Positions 35,660 to 44,285 of a stretch of 64,000 nucleotides of DNA are shown in pieces (positions within the stretch are counted from its first letter, which is position 1; each line of letters starts with the position of its first letter). The notes below the pieces were generated by a model. The model was not told where the DNA came from. It made no database searches and saw nothing but the letters and a program-made list of their open reading frames with translations. The translations under genes and the position numbers were made by a program. The DNA is taken from the NCBI RefSeq assembly GCF_947072685.1, contig NZ_CAMTIK010000001.1:62001-126000 (forward strand). Reading direction: 5' to 3'. This DNA is from an uncultured Cetobacterium sp. Lineage in GTDB: Bacteria; Fusobacteriota; Fusobacteriia; Fusobacteriales; Fusobacteriaceae.

Positions 35660-35668
35660 TGCTAAAAT
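35660..35668 (+). promoter_or_regulatory. Extended -10 promoter candidate for lysR-gmhA
   Basis: TGCTAAAAT has the TGn extension before a TAAAAT box; no good -35 is seen. A 6-bp inverted repeat (AACTAT at 35677 and ATAGTT at 35694, 11 bases apart) lies just downstream and could be a LysR autoregulatory site. Confidence 0.4.
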
Positions 35669-35712
35669 AGAATAGTAACTATACATATGAATAATAGTTG
35701 GGAGTGATACAA

Positions 35713-36579
35713 TTGGATTTACATTATTTAAGAATATTTTATGAAGTAGCTAAAGAAAAAAGCTTTACTAAAGCAGCTAATAAATTATACATAAATCAAT
35801 CAGCGGTTTCAATACAAGTTAAAAAATTTGAGGAGATTTTAAATTCTAAACTTTTTGATAGAAGTTCTAAGAAAATAAAATTAACTTACACTGGGGAAGC
35901 TCTTTTCAAAATGGCTGAAGAGATTTTTGAAAAAGTAAAAAGAGCAGAAAAAGAGATGGAAAGAATTATCAATCTGGATAAAGCTAAAATATCAATCGGA
36001 GCCACATCTGTTATTGGTGAGCCTCTGTTACCACTTTTAATGAAAGATTTCATATCTATTCACGATGAAATTGAATACGATATTACAATCTCTACAAAGC
36101 AATGGCTTTTAAAACTATTAAAAGAAGGGGAGTTAGATATTCTTTTAATAGATGAAGAACATATTACAGATCCTAACCTCGAGGTTATAACTGTTGGTTC
36201 TGTTCCTTACATACTTGTAGGGATTAAAAACTCATTAAAATTAGAAGCGGTGGCTAAAGAACCATTGATATCAAGAAAAAATATCTATAATAATGATAAG
36301 GCAATCAGCCATCTTGAAGATAAAAATCATATTTGTTTCAATACAAAAATCCCTGTTCTTGGTAATCTTGGTGTTATCAAGGGGATGGTAAAAGAGGGAA
36401 TGGGAAATGTTATCCTCCCTTACTACGCTGTTTATAAAGAGATTCAAAGTGAAGAATTCAAAGTTATCAGAACAATTGATGAAGTTACAGATTCGTATCA
36501 AATTGTTATAACTAAGGATAAGAAAAATTTAGCTCACATTATTAAATTTATAAACTTTGTTAAAAACTTTAAACTTTAA
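35713..36579 (+). CDS. LysR-family transcriptional regulator
   Basis: DNA-binding regulator. Taking the TTG at 35713, the 288-residue product starts LDLHYLRIFYEVAKEKSFTKAANKLYINQSAVSIQVKKFE, the standard LysR winged-helix N-terminus. A linker helix and a substrate-binding domain (about 90-288) follow. The track's TTG at 35698 lies four bases before GGGAG and is less likely than 35713, which this Shine-Dalgarno serves. Its effector domain resembles regulators of metabolism or stress generally, and I cannot name the ligand. gmhA starts 19 bp downstream, so they are likely co-transcribed; regulation of gmhA is possible but not shown. Confidence 0.85.
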   Translation: MDLHYLRIFYEVAKEKSFTKAANKLYINQSAVSIQVKKFEEILNSKLFDRSSKKIKLTYTGEALFKMAEEIFEKVKRAEKEMERIINLDKAKISIGATSVIGEPLLPLLMKDFISIHDEIEYDITISTKQWLLKLLKEGELDILLIDEEHITDPNLEVITVGSVPYILVGIKNSLKLEAVAKEPLISRKNIYNNDKAISHLEDKNHICFNTKIPVLGNLGVIKGMVKEGMGNVILPYYAVYKEIQSEEFKVIRTIDEVTDSYQIVITKDKKNLAHIIKFINFVKNFKL

Positions 36580-36598
36580 TTAAAATTAGGAGGTTTAT

Positions 36599-37174
36599 AT
36601 GTCGCTATTAGATTCATATAAAATTACTCTTTCTCTTTTAGAAAATTTTATAAAAGAAGAAAATGAAAAAAACGAAACAGAAAAAGTTGCTAAAGATTTA
36701 GCATCTATTTTTGAATCTGGAAATAAAGTACTGATCTGTGGAAATGGTGGAAGTAACTGTGACGCTCTTCACTTTGCTGAAGAGTTTACAGGAAGATTTA
36801 GACAGAACAGAAGAGCACTACCTGCTATATCTCTTTCTGATTCTTCGCACATAACTTGTGTAGGAAATGACTATGGCTTTGACTATATTTTTTCCAGAGG
36901 TGTCGAAGCTTACGGTAAAGACGGAGATATGTTTATTGGAATTTCTACTAGTGGAAATTCTGCAAATGTTATTAAAGCTGTTGAAGCTGCAAAAAAAATG
37001 GGACTTAAAACCTGCGTTCTTCTTGGGAAAGACGGTGGAAAACTTAAAGGGATGTGTGACTATGAATTCATAATCCCAGGTGAGACTTCCGATAGAATCC
37101 AAGAGATACATATGATGATACTTCATATTATTATTGAAGGTGTGGAAAAAATAATGTTCCCCGAAAACTACTAA
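36599..37174 (+). CDS. gmhA: Phosphoheptose (sedoheptulose 7-phosphate) isomerase
   Basis: SIS-domain enzyme making D-glycero-D-manno-heptose 7-phosphate, the first step of heptose supply for lipopolysaccharide core. The 191 residues carry VLICGNGGSNCDALHFAEEFTGRF (about 46-69), ITCVGNDYGFDYIFSRGVEA, and STSGNSANVIKAVEAAKKMG (about 119-138). ETSDRIQEIHMMILHIIIEGVE near the end supplies the catalytic Glu/His region. GGAGG precedes the ATG. Other heptose genes are not in this window. Its presence supports an LPS-bearing organism. Confidence 0.92.
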   Translation: MSLLDSYKITLSLLENFIKEENEKNETEKVAKDLASIFESGNKVLICGNGGSNCDALHFAEEFTGRFRQNRRALPAISLSDSSHITCVGNDYGFDYIFSRGVEAYGKDGDMFIGISTSGNSANVIKAVEAAKKMGLKTCVLLGKDGGKLKGMCDYEFIIPGETSDRIQEIHMMILHIIIEGVEKIMFPENY

Positions 37175-37201
37175 AATGCCCCCACAGGGGGTATTTTTTT
37201 T
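37174..37201 (+). terminator. Terminator after gmhA
   Basis: ATGCCCCC-ACA-GGGGGTAT followed by eight T. It ends inside the leader of the next gene, whose Shine-Dalgarno GGAGG follows immediately, so it may also act as an attenuator for it. Confidence 0.75.
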
Positions 37202-37213
37202 GGAGGTATTTTT

Positions 37214-38068
37214 ATGAGCAAACTTTTAAAAAGAAGACTACTTCTTGTTCTTATTCTATTAAATCTATTTTGTCTACTTCTTTCTGCTGAAACTCCTGTA
37301 TCTCAAGCTTATATTGCAACTTTTAATACTCTGAGATTGGGAAAAGGAGTTAAAGACTACTCCCATCTGGCTAAATCTGTTGAGCCTTTTGATATCATTG
37401 GGTTAGTTGAGGTTATGAATAAAAAAGGAGTACACAAACTTTTGAGTGAGATTGAAAAAATAAGTGATGAGAAATGGGGCTATTTTATCTCTCCCTATCC
37501 TGTAGGAACTGATGAGTATAAAGAATATTATGCCTACATATATAAAAAAAATAGAGTGGAATTTATTAGAAGTGATGGATTTTATCCCGATTTTGAAGAT
37601 AAATTTATTAGAGAACCTTTTGGAGCAACTTTTAAAATTGAAAACTTTGATTTTACATATGTTCTATTGCATTCAATCTATGGAAAAAAAATCAGCCAAA
37701 GGCAATTTGAAGCCAATCAACTTATAGATGTATATACTTATTTCCAAAACTTAGACGAAAAAGAGAATGATATTCTTATTGGCGGGGACTTTAATCTATC
37801 TGCTAATGATCCTAGTTTCAAAAATTTTCTTTCACATGAGGATGAGATAATTTACGCTTTAGACCCATCAATTAAAACAACAATCGGAACTAAAGGTTTT
37901 GCAAATTCATATGACAACATTTTTCTTTCAAAAAAATACACACAGGAATTTAAGGGGAGAAGCGGTGCTTTAGATATTACAAGGGGGGATTTTATAAAAA
38001 CTAGAAAGGAGGTTTCTGATCATCTACCTATTTTTTTAATTGTAGATACAGAATACGATGATGACTAA
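37214..38068 (+). CDS. Secreted endonuclease/exonuclease/phosphatase-family protein (DNase I-like)
   Basis: Periplasmic or secreted phosphodiesterase-fold protein of 284 residues. A signal peptide is visible (KRRLLLVLILLNLFCLLLSA, cleavage expected near ET). The EEP-fold motifs are in order: ATFNTLRLG (about 35-43), IGLVEVM (metal-binding Glu, about 63), YVLLHS (about 149), GGDFNLSANDP (about 191-201), and SDHLPIFLIVD (about 267-277). Substrate could be DNA or another phosphodiester. No partner gene is obvious, and thiN overlaps its 3' end by 11 bp. Nuclease activity is the family-based guess, and nutrient scavenging is an inference. Confidence 0.82.
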   Translation: MSKLLKRRLLLVLILLNLFCLLLSAETPVSQAYIATFNTLRLGKGVKDYSHLAKSVEPFDIIGLVEVMNKKGVHKLLSEIEKISDEKWGYFISPYPVGTDEYKEYYAYIYKKNRVEFIRSDGFYPDFEDKFIREPFGATFKIENFDFTYVLLHSIYGKKISQRQFEANQLIDVYTYFQNLDEKENDILIGGDFNLSANDPSFKNFLSHEDEIIYALDPSIKTTIGTKGFANSYDNIFLSKKYTQEFKGRSGALDITRGDFIKTRKEVSDHLPIFLIVDTEYDDD

Positions 38069-38690
38069 AGCTTTTATCTTTTTAAATGGTGAATTTCCTA
38101 AAAAAAAATCATTTTACGACAGTTTAAATATTTCTGAAAACTCTCTTTTTTGCGCCGATGGGGGTGCTAAAAAAGCTATTGAATTAAATATTAAACCTCA
38201 AGAAGTTTGGGGAGATTTTGATTCTTTAGATGAGAAATATATCCAGTGGCTTATAGATAGATTTGTCAAATTAAAAAAATTTAATAAAAATAAAAATTTT
38301 ACAGATGGTGAACTTCTAATTGAATATGTTTCATCTTTAAATTTTGATGAAATCTATATTATTGGTGGACTTGGGGGCCGAATTGATCACTCCCTCACAA
38401 ATATAAATTTAATTTTTAAATATAATAAATTAATTTTTATAAATGAGTTTGAAAAACTTTTTCTTGTTAAGAATAATCAACATTTCAATTTCTTAAAAGG
38501 GAAAACGATATCTTTTATCCCTTTTTCTGATGAAGTTTTTGAACTGACTCTTGAAGGTTTTGAGTACCCTTTGTTTAAGCATCATTTAAAAAGAGGAGAT
38601 TCAATCTGCATCAGCAACATTATTACTTCTGAAAAAGCAATCGTTAATTTTTCTTCTGGAAAACTTTTGGGAACATTAAGTTTAGATTGA
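38058..38690 (+). CDS. thiN: Thiamine pyrophosphokinase
   Basis: Transfers pyrophosphate from ATP to thiamine to give the cofactor. The 210 residues contain the family motifs CADGGAKKAIELNIKPQEVWGDFDSL (about 32-57), NKNFTDGELLIEYV (about 78-91) and IIGGLGGRIDHSLTNINL (about 102-119). The C-terminal beta domain ends LLGTLSLD. It overlaps the preceding gene by 11 bp with no independent Shine-Dalgarno, so translation is probably coupled. The start may be the first or second of two tandem ATG codons. Confidence 0.92.
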   Translation: MMTKAFIFLNGEFPKKKSFYDSLNISENSLFCADGGAKKAIELNIKPQEVWGDFDSLDEKYIQWLIDRFVKLKKFNKNKNFTDGELLIEYVSSLNFDEIYIIGGLGGRIDHSLTNINLIFKYNKLIFINEFEKLFLVKNNQHFNFLKGKTISFIPFSDEVFELTLEGFEYPLFKHHLKRGDSICISNIITSEKAIVNFSSGKLLGTLSLD

Positions 38691-38715
38691 CATTTTTCTT
38701 AAAATAATGTAGGCT
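38687..38715 (+). promoter_or_regulatory. Candidate promoter of uraA
   Basis: A perfect TTGACA (38687-38692) overlaps the thiN stop and is followed after 17 bases by TAGGCT (38710-38715), a weak -10. The uraA ATG is 36 bp further on. Confidence 0.4.
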
Positions 38716-38750
38716 ATTCAATGGTAAAAAAAATTATGGAGGATTATAAA

Positions 38751-39989
38751 ATGACTAATTTATCTACAAAAAGTAAATTATTGCTAGGAATTCAACATGT
38801 TTTAGCTATGTTTGGTGCTACTGTTTTAGTTCCTTTTTTAACTGGGTTGAACCCTTCGATCGCTCTTCTTTCAGCTGGTATTGGAACTCTTCTTTTCCAT
38901 CTGTGCACGAAAGGAATTGTACCCGTTTTTTTAGGATCATCTTTTGCTTTTATTGGAGCTCTTTCTCTTGTTTTAAAAGAGGAGGGAATAGGTGCGATTA
39001 AAGGTGGAGTAATTTCTGCTGGTTTTGTCTATATCTTCATGTCTTGTATGGTTAGAGTCTTTGGGGTAGATAAAATAAAATCATTTTTCCCGCCAGTTGT
39101 AGTTGGACCAATTATTATGGTAATCGGTTTAAGACTTAGCCCTGTGGCTCTATCTATGGCTGGATATTCAAATGGACACTTTGATTTAAAAAGCTTAGTT
39201 GTGGCTCTTATTGTAGTTATAACAATGATAAGTATATCTATCTTAGAAAAATCATTTTTTAGACTTGTACCTATCTTAATCTCTGTTATTCTTGGATATA
39301 TCGTTTCAATTTTTTTAGGAATGGTTGATTTTACTCCTATTGCTAATGCAAACTGGATTGGATTTTCTTCTGAAGCTCTAAAAGATTTATTGACTCTACC
39401 TAAATTTTCTCTCACAGCTATTCTTGCTATCGCACCTATCGCTCTTGTTGTTTTTATTGAGCATATCGGGGATATAACCACCAATGGAGCTGTTGTTGGA
39501 AAAGATTTCTTTAAAAATCCTGGAATTGCTAGAACTTTACTAGGTGATGGTGTAGCAACTGTTGCTGCCGGTCTTATTGGAGGTCCAGCTAACACTACAT
39601 ATGGTGAAAATACTGGAGTTCTGGCTGTAACTAAAGTCTATGATCCAGCTATATTAAGAATTGCTGCTTGCTATGCAATCGTTCTTAGCTTTATTGGAAA
39701 ATTTGGAGTTATTTTACAAACAATTCCTACTCCAGTTATGGGTGGAATCTCTATTATTTTATTTGGTATGATAGCATCAGTTGGAGTTAGAACTGTAGTA
39801 GATGCGGAGTTAGATTTTTCTCACTCAAGAAACCTACTTATTGCATCTTTAATCTTTGTATTGGGAATTGCTATTGATAATATTATCATTTGGAAAACTG
39901 TTTCTCTATCAGGGCTAGCAATTGCTGCTCTTATTGGAGTTATTCTTAATAAAATACTTCCAAAAGATAGATTGGATGAAGAAAAATAA
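38751..39989 (+). CDS. uraA: Uracil/xanthine permease, NCS2 family (UraA-like)
   Basis: Proton symporter of the nucleobase-cation symporter 2 family in the inner membrane. From ATG 38751 (GGAGG upstream) it has 412 residues and about 14 membrane segments. Typical motifs are LLGIQHVLAMFGATVLVPFLTGL (about 10-32), FVYIFMSCMVR, and FIEHIGDITTNGAVVGKDF (about 231-249), which carries the UraA substrate Glu. GGPANTTYGENTGVLAVTKVYDP (about 277-299) has the second Glu. The track start at 38721 is ten codons upstream without a Shine-Dalgarno. Uracil is the likely substrate by similarity to UraA; xanthine cannot be ruled out. Confidence 0.88.
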   Translation: MTNLSTKSKLLLGIQHVLAMFGATVLVPFLTGLNPSIALLSAGIGTLLFHLCTKGIVPVFLGSSFAFIGALSLVLKEEGIGAIKGGVISAGFVYIFMSCMVRVFGVDKIKSFFPPVVVGPIIMVIGLRLSPVALSMAGYSNGHFDLKSLVVALIVVITMISISILEKSFFRLVPILISVILGYIVSIFLGMVDFTPIANANWIGFSSEALKDLLTLPKFSLTAILAIAPIALVVFIEHIGDITTNGAVVGKDFFKNPGIARTLLGDGVATVAAGLIGGPANTTYGENTGVLAVTKVYDPAILRIAACYAIVLSFIGKFGVILQTIPTPVMGGISIILFGMIASVGVRTVVDAELDFSHSRNLLIASLIFVLGIAIDNIIIWKTVSLSGLAIAALIGVILNKILPKDRLDEEK

Positions 39990-39994
39990 TTTTT

Positions 39995-40027
39995 AAAATA
40001 GGAAGAGCCCCTTCCTATTTTTTATTT
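39995..40027 (+). terminator. Terminator after uraA
   Basis: AAAATAGGAAG and CTTCCTATTTT are an 11-bp perfect stem around a 5-base loop, followed by T-rich sequence. Confidence 0.85.
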
Positions 40028-40073
40028 TTTGTTGTAATATATAAAATATATTAAAGGAATAGGGGGATTTTTA

Positions 40074-42035
40074 ATGAAAAAATTTATGCTTCTTATCATA
40101 ATTGCCAACATAGGAGTTTTGGGTCACTACTTCTATGAAACTGACAAAAATCCATTCAAAGAAATAACCAATTTAAAATTTACTGAAAATAAAAAGGAGG
40201 AACTTTCTATGCAAAACAATAGAAACGAAATAGCTACAAAATATAAATGGAACTTAGATGATATATATCCTAACTGGGAACTTTGGAATAAAGATTTGAT
40301 AGTTCTTAAAGAGATGATGGCAAAAATACCATCTTACAAGGACAAACTCTCTCAAAATCCAACGGTTTTTATTGAATTTATCGAACTTGAGGAAAAAACT
40401 TCAAGACTATTGGATAAAATATATCTTTATCCCTATCTTCAAAGAGATTTAGATTCTACAAATGAAGAAGCTTCTATAAAACTACAAGAGATTGAAAGTA
40501 TATATGCTAATTATTCGATTTCATCATCTTGGGTTACACCTGAAATTTTAACTATCCCTAAAGAAACTATGATTGCTTGGATTGATACTAATCCTATTTT
40601 AGAGCCCAATAGATTCCCTTTGATGGAGATATATAGACTTCAAGAACACGTTTTATCATCTGATAAAGAAAGACTTCTATCATACTTTGGACAATATTTA
40701 GGTGTTCCTTCCGACATATACAGTGAACTTTCAACCTCTGACATCAAATGGAATGAGATTGAACTTGCAGATGGAACAAAACTTCCAGTTACAAATGCCG
40801 CTTATTCAAAGATTGTGTCTACTGACAGAAATCAAGAGGATAGAAAAAAAGCTTTTGAAGCTCTATATAACTCTTTTAATGTAAATAAAAATACATATGC
40901 TTCCATATATAAAAGTATACTTCAAAGAGATTTTGCATCTGCACAATCTAGAAACTATTCTAATAGTTTAGACAAAGCTTTAAATCCTAAAGATATCCCG
41001 ATTGAAGTTTATAAAACCTTAATCGAATCCACAAAAGAGAATACTTCTCCATTAAAAAGATATATCTCTCTTAGAAAAAAAGCTTTAAATCTTAAAGACT
41101 ATCACTACTATGACAATTCAATCAATATTGTTAACTACAACAAAGAGTTCTCATATGAAGAAGCTAAAGATTATGTTTTAGAGTCTGTAAAACCTCTTGG
41201 GGATAGTTATTATGATGGTTTAAATACAGCTTTAGGTGAAGGGTGGCTCGATGTCTATGAAACTCCTAATAAAAGAAGTGGAGCTTACTCTATAAATATC
41301 TATGATGTACATCCATATATGCTTTTAAATTATAATGGAACTATGGATGCTGTATTTACTCTTGCACATGAACTTGGTCATACTATGCACTCTATGCTTT
41401 CCACTAAAAACCAGCCTTATCCTATCAGTAGTTACACTATATTTGTTGCTGAGGTCGCTTCAACATTCAATGAAAGACTGCTTCTGGATAATATGCTAAA
41501 AAAAACAACTGACTCTAAAGAGAGAATAGCTTTAATTGAACAGGCTATCGGCGGAATTGTTGGAACTTACTATATTCAAACTCTATTTGCTGATTATGAA
41601 TATCAAGCCCATCAAATAGTTGAAAATGGCGGAGCTATCACCCCAGATATTTTAAATAACATTATGTCCAACTTATTTTTAGAATATTTTGGAGATGAAA
41701 TGACGATGGATGAATTACAAAAAATTATATGGGCTAGAATTCCTCATTTTTATAACTCACCATATTACGTATATCAGTACGCTACAAGCTTTGCATCATC
41801 TGCTAATCTATACAATAGAATAACTGATGATAAATATACTCTTGAAGAGAGAGAGGCATCTAAAGCGGCCTATCTTGAACTGCTAAAATCTGGTGGCAAC
41901 GACCATCCTATGAATCAGTTAAAAAAAGCTGGAGTAGATCTGAGTAAAAAAGACACTTTTTTAGCTGTCGCAACTGAATTTAATAGACTTCTAGACCTTT
42001 TAGAAGAGGAGTTAAAAAAAGAGAAAGGAGAATAA
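40074..42035 (+). CDS. pepF: Oligoendopeptidase F with an N-terminal membrane anchor
   Basis: M3-family zinc oligopeptidase. The active-site HELGH is at about 432-436 (LAHELGHTMHSM), and the downstream FVAEVASTFNERLL supplies the third ligand. From ATG 40074 (AGGGGG upstream) the chain has 653 residues, starting with a hydrophobic segment (FMLLIIIANIGVLGHYFY) not seen in ordinary cytosolic PepF. Within the frame, ATG 40209 has AAGGAGG 8 bp before it and would give 608 residues beginning MQNNRNEIATKYKWNLDDIYPNW, exactly the usual PepF N-terminus. Two translation products, one anchored and one cytosolic, are therefore possible. sppA begins 4 bp after it. Confidence 0.9.
   Translation: MKKFMLLIIIANIGVLGHYFYETDKNPFKEITNLKFTENKKEELSMQNNRNEIATKYKWNLDDIYPNWELWNKDLIVLKEMMAKIPSYKDKLSQNPTVFIEFIELEEKTSRLLDKIYLYPYLQRDLDSTNEEASIKLQEIESIYANYSISSSWVTPEILTIPKETMIAWIDTNPILEPNRFPLMEIYRLQEHVLSSDKERLLSYFGQYLGVPSDIYSELSTSDIKWNEIELADGTKLPVTNAAYSKIVSTDRNQEDRKKAFEALYNSFNVNKNTYASIYKSILQRDFASAQSRNYSNSLDKALNPKDIPIEVYKTLIESTKENTSPLKRYISLRKKALNLKDYHYYDNSINIVNYNKEFSYEEAKDYVLESVKPLGDSYYDGLNTALGEGWLDVYETPNKRSGAYSINIYDVHPYMLLNYNGTMDAVFTLAHELGHTMHSMLSTKNQPYPISSYTIFVAEVASTFNERLLLDNMLKKTTDSKERIALIEQAIGGIVGTYYIQTLFADYEYQAHQIVENGGAITPDILNNIMSNLFLEYFGDEMTMDELQKIIWARIPHFYNSPYYVYQYATSFASSANLYNRITDDKYTLEEREASKAAYLELLKSGGNDHPMNQLKKAGVDLSKKDTFLAVATEFNRLLDLLEEELKKEKGE
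40191..40211 (+). promoter_or_regulatory. Internal ribosome binding site and nested start within pepF
   Basis: AAGGAGG is followed after 8 bases by an in-frame ATG at 40209. The bases encode KKEELS, so the strong Shine-Dalgarno could be fortuitous. However, the nested start reproduces the normal PepF N-terminus. Confidence 0.55.
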
Positions 42036-42038
42036 TTT

Positions 42039-43754
42039 ATGATTCTATTACAAGGTATTTATAATTTTTTAAAATTTGTTATTAGAGAAATTTCATCCAT
42101 GCTTATTAAATTTATTTTCTTTATATTTTTAATTATTTTGGCTTTTAATTATTTTTCTAAAACTAAAAAATCTCCTGTTACAACAAAGACATATTTAAAG
42201 GTTGATCTTTCAAAAGAGTTTAAGGATACTTTTATTCAATCACCTTTGAGTCTTAGCCCTAATTCTCTAAATTTTTATCAACTTTTAAATAGAGTTTCTG
42301 CTTCAAAAGATGATGACAATATTCTGGGAATAATTTTATTTCTTGATGGAAACACACTCAATCGAACTCAGATTGGTGAATTAGGCGAATGCTTGAAAAA
42401 GTTTAAAGCAACAAATAAGCCAATATACTCATATGGTGCATACATGGATAATAACACTCTTCTGTTAAGCAGTTATTCCACTGAATCTATTATGCCACCA
42501 TCAGAATCTACCGCTGTTAATATAACTGGATATATTAAAGATTTACCTTACTACAAAGATCTCACAGAAAAATTAGGAATAGAGGTCAATGTTGTACATG
42601 TTGGTGATTTTAAAACATATGGTGAGAACTATACAAGAAGTGAGATGTCTCCTGAAAATAGACTGGATTTAAAAAGAATTTTAAATAAAGGTTATTCTTT
42701 TTTCATCGAAGATATCTCTAAAAATTTATCATTTGACATAGAGAAATTTAATACTTTAACTCTTTCTGGAGATTTAATGGGAGAAAGTTCCTCTATTTTA
42801 AATAAAAATAAGTTGATTACTTCATTAGCTTATTGGGAAAACTTTAAAAAAGAAAAAAAGATAGAATCTTTAACTGAAATTGGAGATTATAGTCTTCCTA
42901 AAGAACGTCTATCTAAAAATCAAATAGCTATTATTTATGCTGAAGGAGAAATTAACTATTCTAGTTCTAGAAATCCAACTTCAAATACAATCACCCCAGA
43001 TAAAATAATTCCTATTTTAGAAAAAGTTGAAAAAGATAAAAATATTAAAGGTGTTATCTTGAGAGTCAACTCCCCTGGTGGATCAGCCCTTGCATCTGAT
43101 ATCATATATAATAGTGTTAAAAAAATGACAAAACCTGTCTATGTATCTATTGGAAGTGTTGCTGCTTCTGGTGGTTACTATATATCTACCGCAGCCACAA
43201 AAATTTTTGCTAATAAAGATAGTATTACTGGTTCAATAGGGGTAGTTAGCTTAATTCCGAATTTCAAAAAATTAAGTGAAAAAGTGGGTGTAAATATTGA
43301 GGGTATATCTTTGGGGAAATTTGCTGATCTATACTCTTTAACCGCTGAAATGACTCCTGAAAGAAAAGAAAAGATATACAACTCAAATTTAAAAGTTTAC
43401 AATGAATTTTTAAATAAAGTTGCTTACGGTAGAAATCTTCCTTTAAATGATGTCGAAAAAATTGCACAAGGTAAAGTTTGGCTGGGTGAAGAAGCTATAA
43501 ATATAGGTCTTGTTGATTCTATTGGTGGTATCAATACGACAATTGAAACTTTGGCTTCTGATTTAAATATACAAGAGAACTACTCTGTAACTGAAATTCC
43601 TTATGAAGAGGATTTCAAATCTATGTTTGAATCAAATTTCTTTCCTATACAGACTTTACTAAATCTTAGACTTTTAGATAAAAGTGATTTAATGAAAACT
43701 TTAATTAAAGAGGATGAACTTTTATTTAAGCCTATTTTATACATGAGCTTTTAA
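42039..43754 (+). CDS. sppA: Signal peptide peptidase SppA, long (67K) type
   Basis: Membrane-bound serine protease that degrades cleaved signal peptides. The 571-residue protein has a membrane anchor (about 22-41, MLIKFIFFIFLIILAFNYF) and two tandem Clp-fold halves. The N-terminal half carries the general-base Lys192 (HVGDFKTYGENYTRSEMSPENR). The C-terminal half carries Ser377 (GSVAASGGYYIS) and a GSIGVVSL segment. Length and Lys-Ser split match the E. coli form rather than the short archaeal/Bacillus form. It starts 4 bp after pepF, so the two are co-transcribed, which suggests a joint peptide-turnover role. Confidence 0.93.
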   Translation: MILLQGIYNFLKFVIREISSMLIKFIFFIFLIILAFNYFSKTKKSPVTTKTYLKVDLSKEFKDTFIQSPLSLSPNSLNFYQLLNRVSASKDDDNILGIILFLDGNTLNRTQIGELGECLKKFKATNKPIYSYGAYMDNNTLLLSSYSTESIMPPSESTAVNITGYIKDLPYYKDLTEKLGIEVNVVHVGDFKTYGENYTRSEMSPENRLDLKRILNKGYSFFIEDISKNLSFDIEKFNTLTLSGDLMGESSSILNKNKLITSLAYWENFKKEKKIESLTEIGDYSLPKERLSKNQIAIIYAEGEINYSSSRNPTSNTITPDKIIPILEKVEKDKNIKGVILRVNSPGGSALASDIIYNSVKKMTKPVYVSIGSVAASGGYYISTAATKIFANKDSITGSIGVVSLIPNFKKLSEKVGVNIEGISLGKFADLYSLTAEMTPERKEKIYNSNLKVYNEFLNKVAYGRNLPLNDVEKIAQGKVWLGEEAINIGLVDSIGGINTTIETLASDLNIQENYSVTEIPYEEDFKSMFESNFFPIQTLLNLRLLDKSDLMKTLIKEDELLFKPILYMSF

Positions 43755-43762
43755 ATCTGTAG

Positions 43763-43792
43763 TTGAAAATTCCTTCTTCTATATGATATAAT
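43763..43792 (+). promoter_or_regulatory. Promoter of ybaB
   Basis: TTGAAA (43763-43768) and a perfect TATAAT (43787-43792) separated by 18 bases, with the ybaB start 38 bp downstream. Confidence 0.7.
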
Positions 43793-43829
43793 CATAACAA
43801 TTACATAATAAATTCTAGGAGGGGTTAAA

Positions 43830-44183
43830 TTGGTTAGAAAAATAAAAGGACAAAAAGCTACTGGAGGAAACTCTCAAGCTGATATATTAAGACAAGCTCA
43901 AGCTATGCAACAAGAAATGCTTGCTGTACAAGATTCTTTAAAAGGAAAAGAGGTTGAAGCTTCTGTTGGTGGTGGAGCTGTTATTGTTAAAGCTAACGGA
44001 CAAAAAGATATCGTTTCTATTAAAATATCTGAAGAAACTATAAAAGATGCTATTGAAGATAAAGAGATGTTAGAGGACTTAATTCTTTCTGCTGTTACTG
44101 AAGCTATGAGACAAGCTGATGAGTTGGCTGAAAAAGAGATGTCTGCTGTTACTGGTGGAATCAACATCCCTGGACTATTCTAG
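43830..44183 (+). CDS. YbaB/EbfC-family nucleoid-associated protein
   Basis: Small DNA-binding protein that usually accompanies recombination or replication genes. The 117 residues show ILRQAQAMQQEMLAVQDSLKGKEVEASVGGGAVIVKANGQKDIVSIKIS and LEDLILSAVTEAMRQADELAEKEM, the typical YbaB core. The N-terminal 15 residues are longer than usual and basic. The start is a TTG at 43830 behind AGGAGGGG. Unlike most genomes, dnaX and recR are not adjacent. It has its own promoter and terminator, so it is monocistronic. Confidence 0.92.
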   Translation: MVRKIKGQKATGGNSQADILRQAQAMQQEMLAVQDSLKGKEVEASVGGGAVIVKANGQKDIVSIKISEETIKDAIEDKEMLEDLILSAVTEAMRQADELAEKEMSAVTGGINIPGLF

Positions 44184-44192
44184 TTTGAATTT

Positions 44193-44228
44193 TAAAGCAC
44201 CGATACTATTGTGTTGGTGCTTTTTTTT
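44193..44228 (+). terminator. Terminator after ybaB
   Basis: AAAGCACCGATAC pairs with GTGTTGGTGCTTT (13 bp with wobbles) around TATT, followed by a T run. Confidence 0.85.
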
Positions 44229-44240
44229 ACATCAAATTTA

Positions 44241-44249
44241 TGATATAAT
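44241..44249 (+). promoter_or_regulatory. Extended -10 promoter before the DUF374 acyltransferase gene
   Basis: TGATATAAT is a textbook extended -10 (TGn plus perfect TATAAT). The -35 position is only a T run, part of the preceding terminator. The gene's ATG is 37 bp downstream. Confidence 0.55.
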
Positions 44250-44285
44250 TAACTTAAAATACTATATTTATGGGTGGTTTTTTCA

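Noticed and set aside
42039-43754. sppA as a ClpP-like NfeD-linked membrane protease
   Set aside because: The tandem-domain length and the separate Lys192/Ser377 positions match the long SppA type instead.
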